Source: Oscillospiraceae bacterium (lineage in GTDB: Bacteria; Bacillota; Clostridia; Oscillospirales; Oscillospiraceae). From it: 54,177 nt of DNA. The notes under the pieces were generated by a model. The model was not told the origin of the DNA. It made no database searches and worked only from the letters and a program-made list of their open reading frames with translations. The position numbers and the translations under genes were made by a program. The DNA is taken from the NCBI GenBank assembly GCA_021771265.1, contig JAETPK010000005.1, forward strand, positions 1 through 54,177, read 5' to 3'. Shown piece by piece: positions 42,814-50,960 of the stretch; position 1 is the stretch's first letter, and each line of letters starts with the position of its first letter.

Positions 42814-43039
42814 TCATCGTTCCCTCCTGTGCCAATAAGTTCTTCTTTGATTACAGCGGTGCATTTTTTGCACCAGCGTTCCGCTGCGTTCATGCACCTT
42901 TCTCAGCACTCCGAATCCGAGCTGTACAGACTTTTGTACAAGCCTGTGCTCTATTATGTTTTCGCAAAAGCGATTTAAAATCGTAATCTCAGAAACCAAC
43001 GTTGGCCCAAAAACCGCATGAATCGGAGGGGATACTTCC
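42814..43039. other. gap upstream of the PolC-like gene
   Basis: Divergent upstream region of the small minus-strand gene and the PolC-like gene. Holds GCATTTTTTGCAC-type and TGTACAGACTTTTGTACA short inverted pairs but no convincing promoter. Confidence 0.3.
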
Positions 43040-44326
43040 ATGGGGGAAGAATTGATGCGCAAAGTCTGGAGTATCTGCGCAGACCGCTATGGTGCTGCTT
43101 TGCCGGATGTCATTTTCAACAGACTGCAGCAGGAACTTCAAAATATTACCGTAAATGTCTTTTCCGAAGACTACTTGTCCACAAGCGGCATCTGCCTGGA
43201 GCTCCAGCACTGCAACGCATTACAGATCTGTCTTGGCACGGTTGGCAACTCATTTGTCGCCTACTTATTAGGTATCACAGAGATCAATCCCCTCCCGCCA
43301 CATTACCGCTGTCCTCACTGCAAGCGGGTAATCTTTGTATCGGACGTTTTGGATGGATTTGATTTACCGCCGCAGGATTGCCCCCTCTGCCGCACTCCCA
43401 TGGAAGGTGACGGACATCATTTACATGTTGCATGGTTCACCGGGTGGGATGGAACTTGCCCACCAGCCTTTGGGGAGTTTAGGATGACTCCGAAGGGAAT
43501 CCAAATAACAGAGCAGGCTTTGAAAAAATATTCTCCTCTTACACCGCTTGCATTCAGCGATGGTCGGTTTGCAGGCTGGTATCTTTGCAATTCAGAAACC
43601 CTGAGTCATGCAGAGTGGATGCAACTCACATACCCCGGGCATCCAAACTATATTGTACCGGGAGTGAAATACGACTGCGATCTGCCTGCGCCGCGTATTC
43701 TTGTCCATGACAGTGTTTTTCTAAGAAAGCTGGAATGGCTGTCGGACGTTACCGGCGTTGAGCTATCCTCGATTCCGATGAATAACCCGGCTATATATAA
43801 CGCATTTTGCAGAGCAATTGAGTATGATACCGCTGACGCAGGTAATCTGCTCTGCACAACTGGTCTTTGCGCTTCGGAGGAACTGCTCAGTGACAGATTT
43901 ACTTTTTGGAGACGGGCTTCCAAGAGCGGATTATCTTTTTCCAGACTTGTCTCGCTGTATGGCGTTATGCATATGAGCGTTCGCCATTCGAGTGCATTGG
44001 ATTTGTCCACAGCGTTGACATTCAGTGACCGCGATTCCGTAATGGAGTATCTGATCCGTCAGGGTCTGCCTCCAAAGGACGCTTTCCAAACAGCCGACAA
44101 TATGCGGTGCGGGAGATTTGCCCGCATGCCAGCAGATGCATACCCCGTTTTTACACAGGGAATAAACGATGGCGGCTTCTTTTTTCATGCGGCGCAAAAC
44201 ACGGAGTATCTGTTTCCCAGAGCGCATAATTCATCTGTCGTTATGAATGCTGTGCGGCTGGCCTGGTTTTCCATTTATGAACCAAGTGCTTTTCGGGAAG
44301 TGCAGGACATTGCCCACACTCCATGA
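43040..44326 (+). CDS. PolC-derived protein without catalytic aspartates (pseudo-polymerase)
   Basis: A 428-residue protein that aligns by eye with the central part of PolC, the Gram-positive replicative polymerase. Matching stretches: YGAALPDVIFNRLQQEL (17-33), GNSFVAYLLGITEINPLPPHY (69-89), zinc cysteines 91, 94, 114, 117, GFDLP (106-110), the ILVHD region (220-224), SGLSFSRLV (296-304), MEYLIRQGL (335-343), and TEYLFPRAHNSSVVMNAVRLAWF (388-410). The palm PDIDLNF is replaced (about 137-147) and the third Asp (KLDILGHD) is Arg219, so it cannot polymerise. OB, exonuclease, PHP and the C-terminal clamp-binding parts are absent. GGAGGGG precedes the ATG. Confidence 0.85.
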   Translation: MGEELMRKVWSICADRYGAALPDVIFNRLQQELQNITVNVFSEDYLSTSGICLELQHCNALQICLGTVGNSFVAYLLGITEINPLPPHYRCPHCKRVIFVSDVLDGFDLPPQDCPLCRTPMEGDGHHLHVAWFTGWDGTCPPAFGEFRMTPKGIQITEQALKKYSPLTPLAFSDGRFAGWYLCNSETLSHAEWMQLTYPGHPNYIVPGVKYDCDLPAPRILVHDSVFLRKLEWLSDVTGVELSSIPMNNPAIYNAFCRAIEYDTADAGNLLCTTGLCASEELLSDRFTFWRRASKSGLSFSRLVSLYGVMHMSVRHSSALDLSTALTFSDRDSVMEYLIRQGLPPKDAFQTADNMRCGRFARMPADAYPVFTQGINDGGFFFHAAQNTEYLFPRAHNSSVVMNAVRLAWFSIYEPSAFREVQDIAHTP

Positions 44327-44468
44327 GAAATCTTCCGTCCAACTTTGATGCGAAATCATCGGGGCGCTGGTAAACGGTAGCCGCCTATGCTTCTCCGCTC
44401 GCAGGCGTTGGACAAATTTACACACATATGTTAAGATACAGGCAACAATCAGGCTGGGAGTGGATGTC

Positions 44469-45434
44469 ATGATGACGGATCGGGCCAACGCCATCTGCCT
44501 TCTTCAGATTTTGAAAGAATATTCTGATGAGAACCATATCCTGTCCATGCGGGAGATCATTGGCAAACTGTCTGCTTTGTATGATATGGAACTGGACCGC
44601 CGCACCGTATACAGCGCCATAGATCTTCTGTGCAATCTGGGGTATGACATTTCTGTTTACGATGAAAACAAGAAGGGCTATTATCTGCGCAGCCGCGAAT
44701 TTGAGGCTGCGGAAGTGCGTCTCCTGATGGATGCGGTCTATTCCTTCGATTATATTCCGGCCAAGCAAACACAATATTTGATTCAAAAGCTGCAAGGCTT
44801 TCTCAGTGTTCATGAACGAAAGCAGTATAAAAATCTGACAGTTGTAAGGCAGGAGCGAAAAACGCAGAATGCGGAGGTCTTTCTGAATATTGAGCTTTTG
44901 GATGAGGCCATCTCAAAAAAGCAAAAAGTCTCATTTACATATCTGGAATATGGGTTGGACAAGCAGCTTCACCCCCGGAGGGAAAAGCCCTATACCGTCA
45001 GCCCTTATGGAATGGTATGTGAGAACGAGCATTACTATTTGATCAACATCAAAGATGGTTTTTCAACGCCCAGCCTGTACCGAATCGATTTGATGAGGGA
45101 CATCTTCCTTCTGAATGAACCTGTTGCCATCGATGCCAAAAACGCCTGTTTGGACTCCGTACAAAAGGTGACCTATGCGTTTGTGGGAAAGCAGGAAGAA
45201 ATCAAACTGCGCTGTGAGAATTTCACACTTCGGTATGTGCTGGACCGGTTTGGGACGGATGTTCGGATCACGAATAACCATGACGGCACCTTTACCGCCA
45301 GTTTCTCCGCTTCTCCGAATGGCGTCAAGTTTTGGGCGCTGCAGTACCTCCCTTATATAGAGGTTCTGTCCCCGCAGTCCTTGCGGGATTCCATCATTGA
45401 CAGCATCAAAAGCAACAAGTATCTGGAGGTGTAA
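44469..45434 (+). CDS. WYL-domain transcriptional regulator
   Basis: A 321-residue protein with an N-terminal winged helix (ICLLQILKEYSDENHILSMREIIGKL, then RRTVYSAIDLLCNLGYDI) and a WYL domain (KQKVSFTYLEYG, YTVSPYGMVCENEHYYLI, YRIDLMRDI) plus a C-terminal extension. WYL regulators of the BrxR/CapW kind often control defence loci and sense nucleic acid ligands. GGGAG lies 8 bases before the ATG at 44469; an in-frame GTG at 44460 is less well placed. The nuclease gene follows after 2 bp. Confidence 0.9.
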   Translation: MMTDRANAICLLQILKEYSDENHILSMREIIGKLSALYDMELDRRTVYSAIDLLCNLGYDISVYDENKKGYYLRSREFEAAEVRLLMDAVYSFDYIPAKQTQYLIQKLQGFLSVHERKQYKNLTVVRQERKTQNAEVFLNIELLDEAISKKQKVSFTYLEYGLDKQLHPRREKPYTVSPYGMVCENEHYYLINIKDGFSTPSLYRIDLMRDIFLLNEPVAIDAKNACLDSVQKVTYAFVGKQEEIKLRCENFTLRYVLDRFGTDVRITNNHDGTFTASFSASPNGVKFWALQYLPYIEVLSPQSLRDSIIDSIKSNKYLEV

Positions 45435-45436
45435 CC

Positions 45437-46678
45437 ATGTATAGCGGCAGTCCAAGCACATCAAACGAGATCTCAGATAAAGAGGCGCTGCAGAACTTGT
45501 TGCTGGATATTCAGTGCCTGGATAGATTGTCAAAATGGAGCAATCGCTTTAATCTTTTTGACGTTCTGAAAATATCCGGCACCGAGATCCGCCACAGCAA
45601 CGTGCTGGCATGGCTCCTTGATCCTAATGAGAACCACGGTCTCGGGGATGCTGTCCTGCGGAGGCTTTTGCAAACACTGGTGATCAATTCGCCCCAGGCA
45701 GATGTTTTCCATTCCCTCCTGATGGACTTGTATGGATTTACCGTTTTGCGGGAGTGGGAGCATATCGATCTGCTTGCAGTCTCTCATGAAGAAAGATTCC
45801 TGCTTTGCATAGAAAACAAGGTTTTCTCCGGGGAACACGATCATCAGTTGGCCCGATATCAAGAGCTTCTGGAAAAAGAGTACCCGCAATATCACAAAAT
45901 TTTTGTATTTCTCACGCCGGGCGGTACAGAGCCAGAGGAGGAAACCGCCTGTGGCACTTGGCAGTCGATCAGCTATGAGCAGATCATAGAGGTGGTAGAG
46001 GCTGCCAAGTCCGAAAAGACGCTGTCCGCAGAAGTCTCATTTTTTATTGACCAATATTTGGATGCAGTCAGGAGGCATATTGTGGGAGACCGTGAGCTTG
46101 AAAAAATTTGCAGAGAGATCTATGCCAAACACCGTCAGGCGCTGGATTTGATTTATGAAAATCGCCCGGATACTGCTTCGCAGATTTCATCCATCGTGCA
46201 GGAATGGTGCGAGGAGAAATCCCACACAGGCGGGATCAGTTTTGATCCCCAATATTCTGGAAAAGCGTACATTCGATTCACTACACCGTACATGACGGAA
46301 CTCTTGCCTGAACTTGAAGAGGAAAAGAGTGGTTGGAACTCAAAAAGCATGTACTACTATGAGGTAGTCAACTATGGAAATTCTATCAAAGTTGTTTTGA
46401 CCGTCGGGCGTGACAATCTCTCCGCACACCAACTGTACTGCTGTGAACAGCTGAGCACACTCTTAAATCAGCCGGACAAAAAAGAGACGTGGCGTTGGAA
46501 ACGGTTGTTTGCTACACGTCGGCACAGCATAAAAGCTGATCCTTTAACGGACGATTTGCATAAGGAACTCTTTCAGGCTATGGATCAATATTGGGAACAA
46601 ATCGCTGATTTTGAGCATAAAACTTGTACAGCGATTGAACAATCTTCCCAAACGCTTGATGGGAACCTTCCCGTTTGA
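45437..46678 (+). CDS. PD-(D/E)XK superfamily nuclease
   Basis: A 413-residue protein of the PDDEXK_4-like group. The active-site pattern is an Asp in EHIDLLAVS and ENK in LLCIENKVFSGEHDHQL, followed by QLARYQELLE; a Thr/Gly-rich strand and a helical C-terminal half complete it. The N-terminal NRFNLFDVLKISGTEIRHSNVLAWLLDP is typical of the family. GGAGGTG, inside the end of the WYL gene, serves its ATG, so it is translationally coupled to the regulator. DNA target unknown. Confidence 0.88.
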   Translation: MYSGSPSTSNEISDKEALQNLLLDIQCLDRLSKWSNRFNLFDVLKISGTEIRHSNVLAWLLDPNENHGLGDAVLRRLLQTLVINSPQADVFHSLLMDLYGFTVLREWEHIDLLAVSHEERFLLCIENKVFSGEHDHQLARYQELLEKEYPQYHKIFVFLTPGGTEPEEETACGTWQSISYEQIIEVVEAAKSEKTLSAEVSFFIDQYLDAVRRHIVGDRELEKICREIYAKHRQALDLIYENRPDTASQISSIVQEWCEEKSHTGGISFDPQYSGKAYIRFTTPYMTELLPELEEEKSGWNSKSMYYYEVVNYGNSIKVVLTVGRDNLSAHQLYCCEQLSTLLNQPDKKETWRWKRLFATRRHSIKADPLTDDLHKELFQAMDQYWEQIADFEHKTCTAIEQSSQTLDGNLPV

Positions 46679-46713
46679 TCATGGGAGATTCCTGTCTTCA
46701 CCGCCACTCTATG

Positions 46714-46747
46714 GCCTGACCCAAACCGTGACCCAGACTGGGATCGG
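46714..46747 (+). promoter_or_regulatory. candidate integrase arm-type site near attR
   Basis: CTGACCCAAACCGTGACCCA, a near copy of 40564-40583 in the same orientation, about 105 bp inside attR. Confidence 0.5.
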
Positions 46748-46849
46748 AGCAGGCAGCAGACAACGGAACCAACGGAGCGGACAGCAAACAATTTTGACCA
46801 AATAGGCCCGGAAAGGTCTCAAAAGCAGCCGACAGCAGCCTCGGCCGCA

Positions 46850-46898
46850 GCTCATAACCCGGAGGTCGCAGGTTCAAGTCCTGTCTCCGCAACCATAA
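46850..46898 (+). mobile_element. attR of the tRNA-fMet integrative element
   Basis: Perfect 49-bp copy of the tRNA-fMet 3' part, without the 5' half of a tRNA, hence the displaced original gene end. Confidence 0.93.
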
Positions 46899-46899
46899 C

Positions 46900-46930
46900 C
46901 CCCTGAAACCGCAACGGTTTCAGGGGTTTC
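46900..46930 (+). terminator. original tRNA-fMet terminator beyond attR
   Basis: CCCCTGAAACC / GGTTTCAGGGG stem, 5-base loop, T-rich tail. Confidence 0.85.
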
Positions 46931-47079
46931 TCTTTTTCCGGTCAAAGGGGAAAATTGGCGCTTTCTAACATTTTTCTAACACTTGCTTAGATTTTTCAGC
47001 AAAAAGCAACTTATTCCACACTCTTATTACTATCTATATTTTAATAATGCTCTATATGGAACAAATGTTCTAATCGCCC

Positions 47080-47108
47080 TTGACATAATGGAAAAGCTAT
47101 GATAGTGT
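47080..47108 (+). promoter_or_regulatory. candidate promoter for the HD-domain gene
   Basis: TTGACA (47080-47085), 17 bp, TAGTGT. Good -35, poor -10. The rest of 46931-47152 holds no gene. Confidence 0.4.
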
Positions 47109-47152
47109 AATAAATAATTGCGCCTTATCATAGGGGAAAGTATGGGTGTGAT

Positions 47153-48412
47153 ATGAGTAAGAACATTTACGAAATTAGGGATGTCGTTTATGGTTTCGTT
47201 CAGCTCGATGAGCAAGAATGGGAAATAATAAATAATCCAGTCTATCAAAGGCTACGAAGGATCAAGCAACTCTCATTAACTGACATGGCATATCCCGGAG
47301 CCACACATACACGCCTTGAACATTCTATTGGCGTGATGCAAATGGCTACTGACATATATAATAGTATTACCAATAAAGATAGAGCCCGTGCCCTTCTTGC
47401 AGATCAATATCATCTTACCGATGGCGGTATTGATCGATATCGTAAAATTATCCGGCTGGCAGCGTTACTGCACGATATTGGCCATGCTCCCTTTTCGCAT
47501 ACCGGAGAAAACTTGATGCCAATCAAAGTCCCCGGGACAAATAAACGCTACGATCACGAAGAGTATAGTATAGCCATTATTAAAAAGTATTTCCGAGATA
47601 TTATTGAGGAGCACCCAATTAATGCCAATTATCAAATTAAAGCGGAAGAAGTAACAGCTCTTCTTGGTGATTCGACAAAATGTGCGTTTCAGGGCATTCT
47701 TCTCTTATTTAAGGGTATTATTTCCGGCCAGTTGGATGCAGATCGAGCAGATTACCTTCTTAGGGACTCCATTCATACAGGGGTCAACTATGGATTATAC
47801 GATAAAAACAGGCTTATTAATTGCATTGACATCGGTCAAATGCAAGATACTGATGCTCTGGTATTGGCAGTACAAGATGGTGGATGGCACATTGCCGAAA
47901 GTCTTGTACTGGCCCGCTACCAAATGTTTTCCCAAGTTTATTTCCATAAGACTCGGAGAGCATACGACCACCACGTTAGTTGTGCTGTAAAAGAAATTTT
48001 AGATAAAGCTTATCCTGACTTTGGTGGATACTATCCAACACCAGAAAATCTTGATAAGTACATTGGCCTTGATGATTGGTCGATGTACGGAAAAACGAAA
48101 GATGGATACGGTGGAAAGCACGGACAAATTATTCTAGAACGCCGGCATTATCGGAAAGTCTATGAGACCAGCCTATTGCCTAAACCTGAGGAAGAAGAGG
48201 AACTTAATCGGTTGAGGACGGAAATTCAGCAAAAAGGTGACATGGACTTCTTTGAAGACGAAGCCAAAACCAAATGGTACAAACTCGATAAAGATATATT
48301 AATCTGTGACGAAACTTCTGGTTATGTGAAAGAGCTGAGTAGAATATCACCAATTGTTCGACACATGGTTGATGCTCCAAGAATGAAACGTCTTTATGTT
48401 GAGAAAAAGTGA
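47153..48412 (+). CDS. HD-domain dNTP triphosphohydrolase-like protein (YwfO/SAMHD1 type)
   Basis: A 419-residue HD-superfamily protein. The metal-binding pattern is H in THTRLEHSIGV, HD in ALLHDIGHAPFSHTGE and a distal Asp in LDADRADYLLRDS. This matches the SAMHD1/YwfO family, which cuts dNTPs to nucleoside and triphosphate. It is markedly more AT-rich than the host. A GGGTGTG site precedes the ATG. The next gene begins 11 bp after its stop, served by AAGGAG overlapping the end, so the two form an operon. Confidence 0.88.
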   Translation: MSKNIYEIRDVVYGFVQLDEQEWEIINNPVYQRLRRIKQLSLTDMAYPGATHTRLEHSIGVMQMATDIYNSITNKDRARALLADQYHLTDGGIDRYRKIIRLAALLHDIGHAPFSHTGENLMPIKVPGTNKRYDHEEYSIAIIKKYFRDIIEEHPINANYQIKAEEVTALLGDSTKCAFQGILLLFKGIISGQLDADRADYLLRDSIHTGVNYGLYDKNRLINCIDIGQMQDTDALVLAVQDGGWHIAESLVLARYQMFSQVYFHKTRRAYDHHVSCAVKEILDKAYPDFGGYYPTPENLDKYIGLDDWSMYGKTKDGYGGKHGQIILERRHYRKVYETSLLPKPEEEEELNRLRTEIQQKGDMDFFEDEAKTKWYKLDKDILICDETSGYVKELSRISPIVRHMVDAPRMKRLYVEKK

Positions 48413-48423
48413 AGGAGATAGCA

Positions 48424-48984
48424 ATGAAAACACAAGAAAGGCTGGCTTTCATAACAGAGATAGCAAAAAGGGACGCAAATATTGGAAAAACCGGGATGAT
48501 GAAATTTTTATATCTGCTACAAGCGATATATAAAGTTCCTTTGGGATATGATTTTGAAATTTATACATACGGCCCATATTGTCAAGCTGTTATGAGTGAT
48601 ATCGAGTATGCAGAGTTTGCAGATTATATTCAGGTAGCCCCTATTACTTATTCAAATGGAATAAGTGGCTATCAAATTACTGCTAAAGATGGGAGTAAAG
48701 AGATTTTAGAAGAAAAGTCAGAAATTCTTTCCAAATACAGCAAGGAAATTAGTGAAGTAATTAGCTCTTTTGGGAAAAAAAATGCTAAGGAGCTGGAACT
48801 GTACTCCACTATTGTTTTTGTCGCATTCTCTTTTTCTGATAATGATTGGGGAAAATCTAAAGGCGAGATTTGCAACGCTGTTAAAAAGATAAAACCACAC
48901 TTTACAATTGAAACAATATCCGAAGCATATGATGATTTAAATCATAAGCATCTTTTAGAAATTGATAAAACACAAGACCGATAA
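48424..48984 (+). CDS. YwgA-like protein paired with the HD dNTPase
   Basis: A 186-residue protein resembling Bacillus YwgA: an N-terminal helical part with IGKTGMMKFLYLLQ and the signature FEIYTYGPYCQAV, then a winged-helix-like middle and helical end. The fold recalls the Panacea/SocA antitoxin group. B. subtilis ywgA and ywfO are also neighbours. The ATG at 48424 sits 7 bases after AAGGAG. Function unproven; regulator or antitoxin of the dNTPase is a guess. Confidence 0.75.
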   Translation: MKTQERLAFITEIAKRDANIGKTGMMKFLYLLQAIYKVPLGYDFEIYTYGPYCQAVMSDIEYAEFADYIQVAPITYSNGISGYQITAKDGSKEILEEKSEILSKYSKEISEVISSFGKKNAKELELYSTIVFVAFSFSDNDWGKSKGEICNAVKKIKPHFTIETISEAYDDLNHKHLLEIDKTQDR

Positions 48985-49104
48985 TTCGCTCGTTGTAATT
49001 TCCTATTTCCAAAAGTTGCCTTTCGTATCTATAACAAAAGTCCCTGAAGCCCAATGGGCACACCGTATAAGGACAACAACAAAAAACGTTCATGAGCATG
49101 AATT

Positions 49105-49131
49105 AAGGCCGCCAGATATTCTGGCGGCCTT
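49105..49131 (+). terminator. terminator of the HD-YwgA operon
   Basis: AAGGCCGCCAGA / TCTGGCGGCCTT perfect stem, 3-base loop, T-rich tail to about 49150. Confidence 0.85.
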
Positions 49132-49243
49132 GATTTCTATCTTTTTTTATAAGGGTCTAAGACGAAGAATGGTGCTTTCCCTTTCCGCTAATAAAGCGAA
49201 CATAATGCCGTTTTTTGCCCGCTTTTTTGCTTTTTACAAAAAA

Positions 49244-49666
49244 TTATTCGGCAGGACGATTGGTGTTTCTGCTAAACACCCTATGGTTGATTTGCAAAAA
49301 TGGGCGAAAAAACCGCAGAGATTTTTGAAAATCTCTGCGGCTTGGTATGGCTTGCATTTCGTTTTTCGTTCTTATAGTAAGGAGTGAGCGCCAATATTTT
49401 AGGCTGTTGCTCTCTGTCCGTTTCCGCGGTTGACTGGATGTCTTGAGGTTTTCAATAACTTCTTCTAACTCTTTGACCTTATCCCGCAATTCTCGTTTAC
49501 TTTTCTCAACCAGTGCAAATGCCTGGTTAATAGCCTCAAAAATTGCTGCAAGAATCAGCGAGAAAGTGATTAAAGCGCGAAAAGGATGGTTGTTTTCAAA
49601 CAACGATCCAATCCCGCTGACCGACATCAGCAAAAAAGACAGTGCCAACCCAAAAGCATATCTCAA
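49244..49666 (-). CDS. small membrane protein with coiled coil
   Basis: A frame of about 140 residues with two hydrophobic helices (FGLALSFLLMSVSGIG and ALITFSLILAAIFEAI), a coiled coil (VEKSKRELRDKVKELEEVIENLK) and a basic tail. No family recognised. The start is uncertain: a TTG at 49666 opens it but has no clear ribosome binding site; an ATG at 49627 is an alternative. It lies 38 bp below the beta-helix gene on the same strand, yet is AT-rich. Confidence 0.5.
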   Translation of the reverse strand: MRYAFGLALSFLLMSVSGIGSLFENNHPFRALITFSLILAAIFEAINQAFALVEKSKRELRDKVKELEEVIENLKTSSQPRKRTESNSLKYWRSLLTIRTKNEMQAIPSRRDFQKSLRFFRPFLQINHRVFSRNTNRPAE

Positions 49667-49704
49667 AAGAGTTTTTACGGTATGATTTTTTTGTTTGCCG
49701 TGCT

Positions 49705-50946
49705 TTACTCAAAGACGGCCTTGGAAATGTCCACGCTCTGCCCGCAGCGGTTGTCGATGTCGGTGCCGTTGCCGTCAAACAGACACTCATCAAAGAACAG
49801 CGTGGAATCGCCGGGCACACTCTCCAGCAAAACGGCGGTGCCATTGTCCACGAACTCATTGCCCGTGTAGGAGTAGTTGCTTACGACGCCGCTGACGGCG
49901 TTGAAGTGGAAGCCGGTGGTGTTGTTCTCAAACCGGCATTCCTGGGCGTTGACCCAGGTCTCCCCGTAGGCCAGCACGCCGGTCTTCCAACCGTAGATAT
50001 TGCAGTTTCTCAGATGGACGCGGGCTTCCGCGGAGATGCCCACGCCGGTGCGGTTACCGGCAAAATCCACATTGTCAAAATAAGAAATTGAACCGCCCTC
50101 ATAGGTGACCTGAAGATTGCCGGTGAAGGTGGTGCGGCCCTCCCCCTCGGTGCTGCCGTAGAGGTTGATGGCCCGCTCCCCGATCACCAGCCCGCCCTCA
50201 TAGGTGACGGCGGGCAGATGGAGGTACACCACGGCGTCAGATTCCACCGTTTCGGGCACCTGATCGATCAGCGCCTGCACCTGCTCCACGGTGTCCATAG
50301 GCGTCTCCTCCGGGTAATAGTGGCAGGCCGGGATGGGGTGGAGGAAGATGGGCATGCGCATGGTAATGGTATCCCCGTTTTTCATGCGGATGGACCAGAC
50401 CTGCTCCGTGTCACCGCTGGCGGCGGTGAAATCGTTCAGGGTGAGCAACGCCACATCCGGGAGGCCGTCATGGGGCGCCGGCTGGGTGCAGATCCAGGGG
50501 CTGGGATTGTCCGCGTCCTGCATAAATTCGGCGGTGGCACTCTCCACCTTCTGCAAAAACACACCGGAGGCGTCGGCGCCGCTGTCCTTGTGGTTGATGT
50601 ACAGCCGCAGGGGAAAGCGGTAGTCCATCTCCTCCTCCGGGTTCTGATCCACCTGGGTGATGGGTTCATAGCGGCCGCTTGAGCTCTTCAGCACCAGCTG
50701 ATAGGTGCCGTCCTCGTCGGTGTAGATCACCTCGCCCACGCCCTCATAGGTCCTGGGCCGGTTTATAAGCCACGCTCCCAAGGCGACGGCTGCGATCACC
50801 ACGACGGCGATCACCCCGTACAGAATTTTCCGGGGAAGGGGCCTGGGCGGGGTTGGTTCGGTACGATCATTGATGCTTTGGGCGCAATGGGGGCAGAAGG
50901 ACGCGCCTTCCGGCAGCTCCGAGCCGCAGTGGGGACATAGTTTCAT
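49705..50946 (-). CDS. zinc-ribbon, membrane-anchored beta-helix protein (paralogue 2)
   Basis: A 413-residue protein: double-CxxC zinc ribbon CPHCGSELPEGASFCPHC at the N terminus, a Pro-rich linker, one membrane helix (about residues 43-63), and an extracellular part ending in a right-handed parallel beta-helix (about 240-410) with repeated strands such as YFDNVDFAGN, HLRNCNIYGWKTGV, ECRFENNTTGFHF and GNEFVDNGTAVLL. It is a close tandem paralogue of the next gene upstream. The ligand or partner is unknown; a nearby Ser/Thr kinase suggests a signalling or envelope-sensing role. ATG at 50946. Confidence 0.85.
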   Translation of the reverse strand: MKLCPHCGSELPEGASFCPHCAQSINDRTEPTPPRPLPRKILYGVIAVVVIAAVALGAWLINRPRTYEGVGEVIYTDEDGTYQLVLKSSSGRYEPITQVDQNPEEEMDYRFPLRLYINHKDSGADASGVFLQKVESATAEFMQDADNPSPWICTQPAPHDGLPDVALLTLNDFTAASGDTEQVWSIRMKNGDTITMRMPIFLHPIPACHYYPEETPMDTVEQVQALIDQVPETVESDAVVYLHLPAVTYEGGLVIGERAINLYGSTEGEGRTTFTGNLQVTYEGGSISYFDNVDFAGNRTGVGISAEARVHLRNCNIYGWKTGVLAYGETWVNAQECRFENNTTGFHFNAVSGVVSNYSYTGNEFVDNGTAVLLESVPGDSTLFFDECLFDGNGTDIDNRCGQSVDISKAVFE

Positions 50947-50960
50947 GGTTTCATTCTCTC

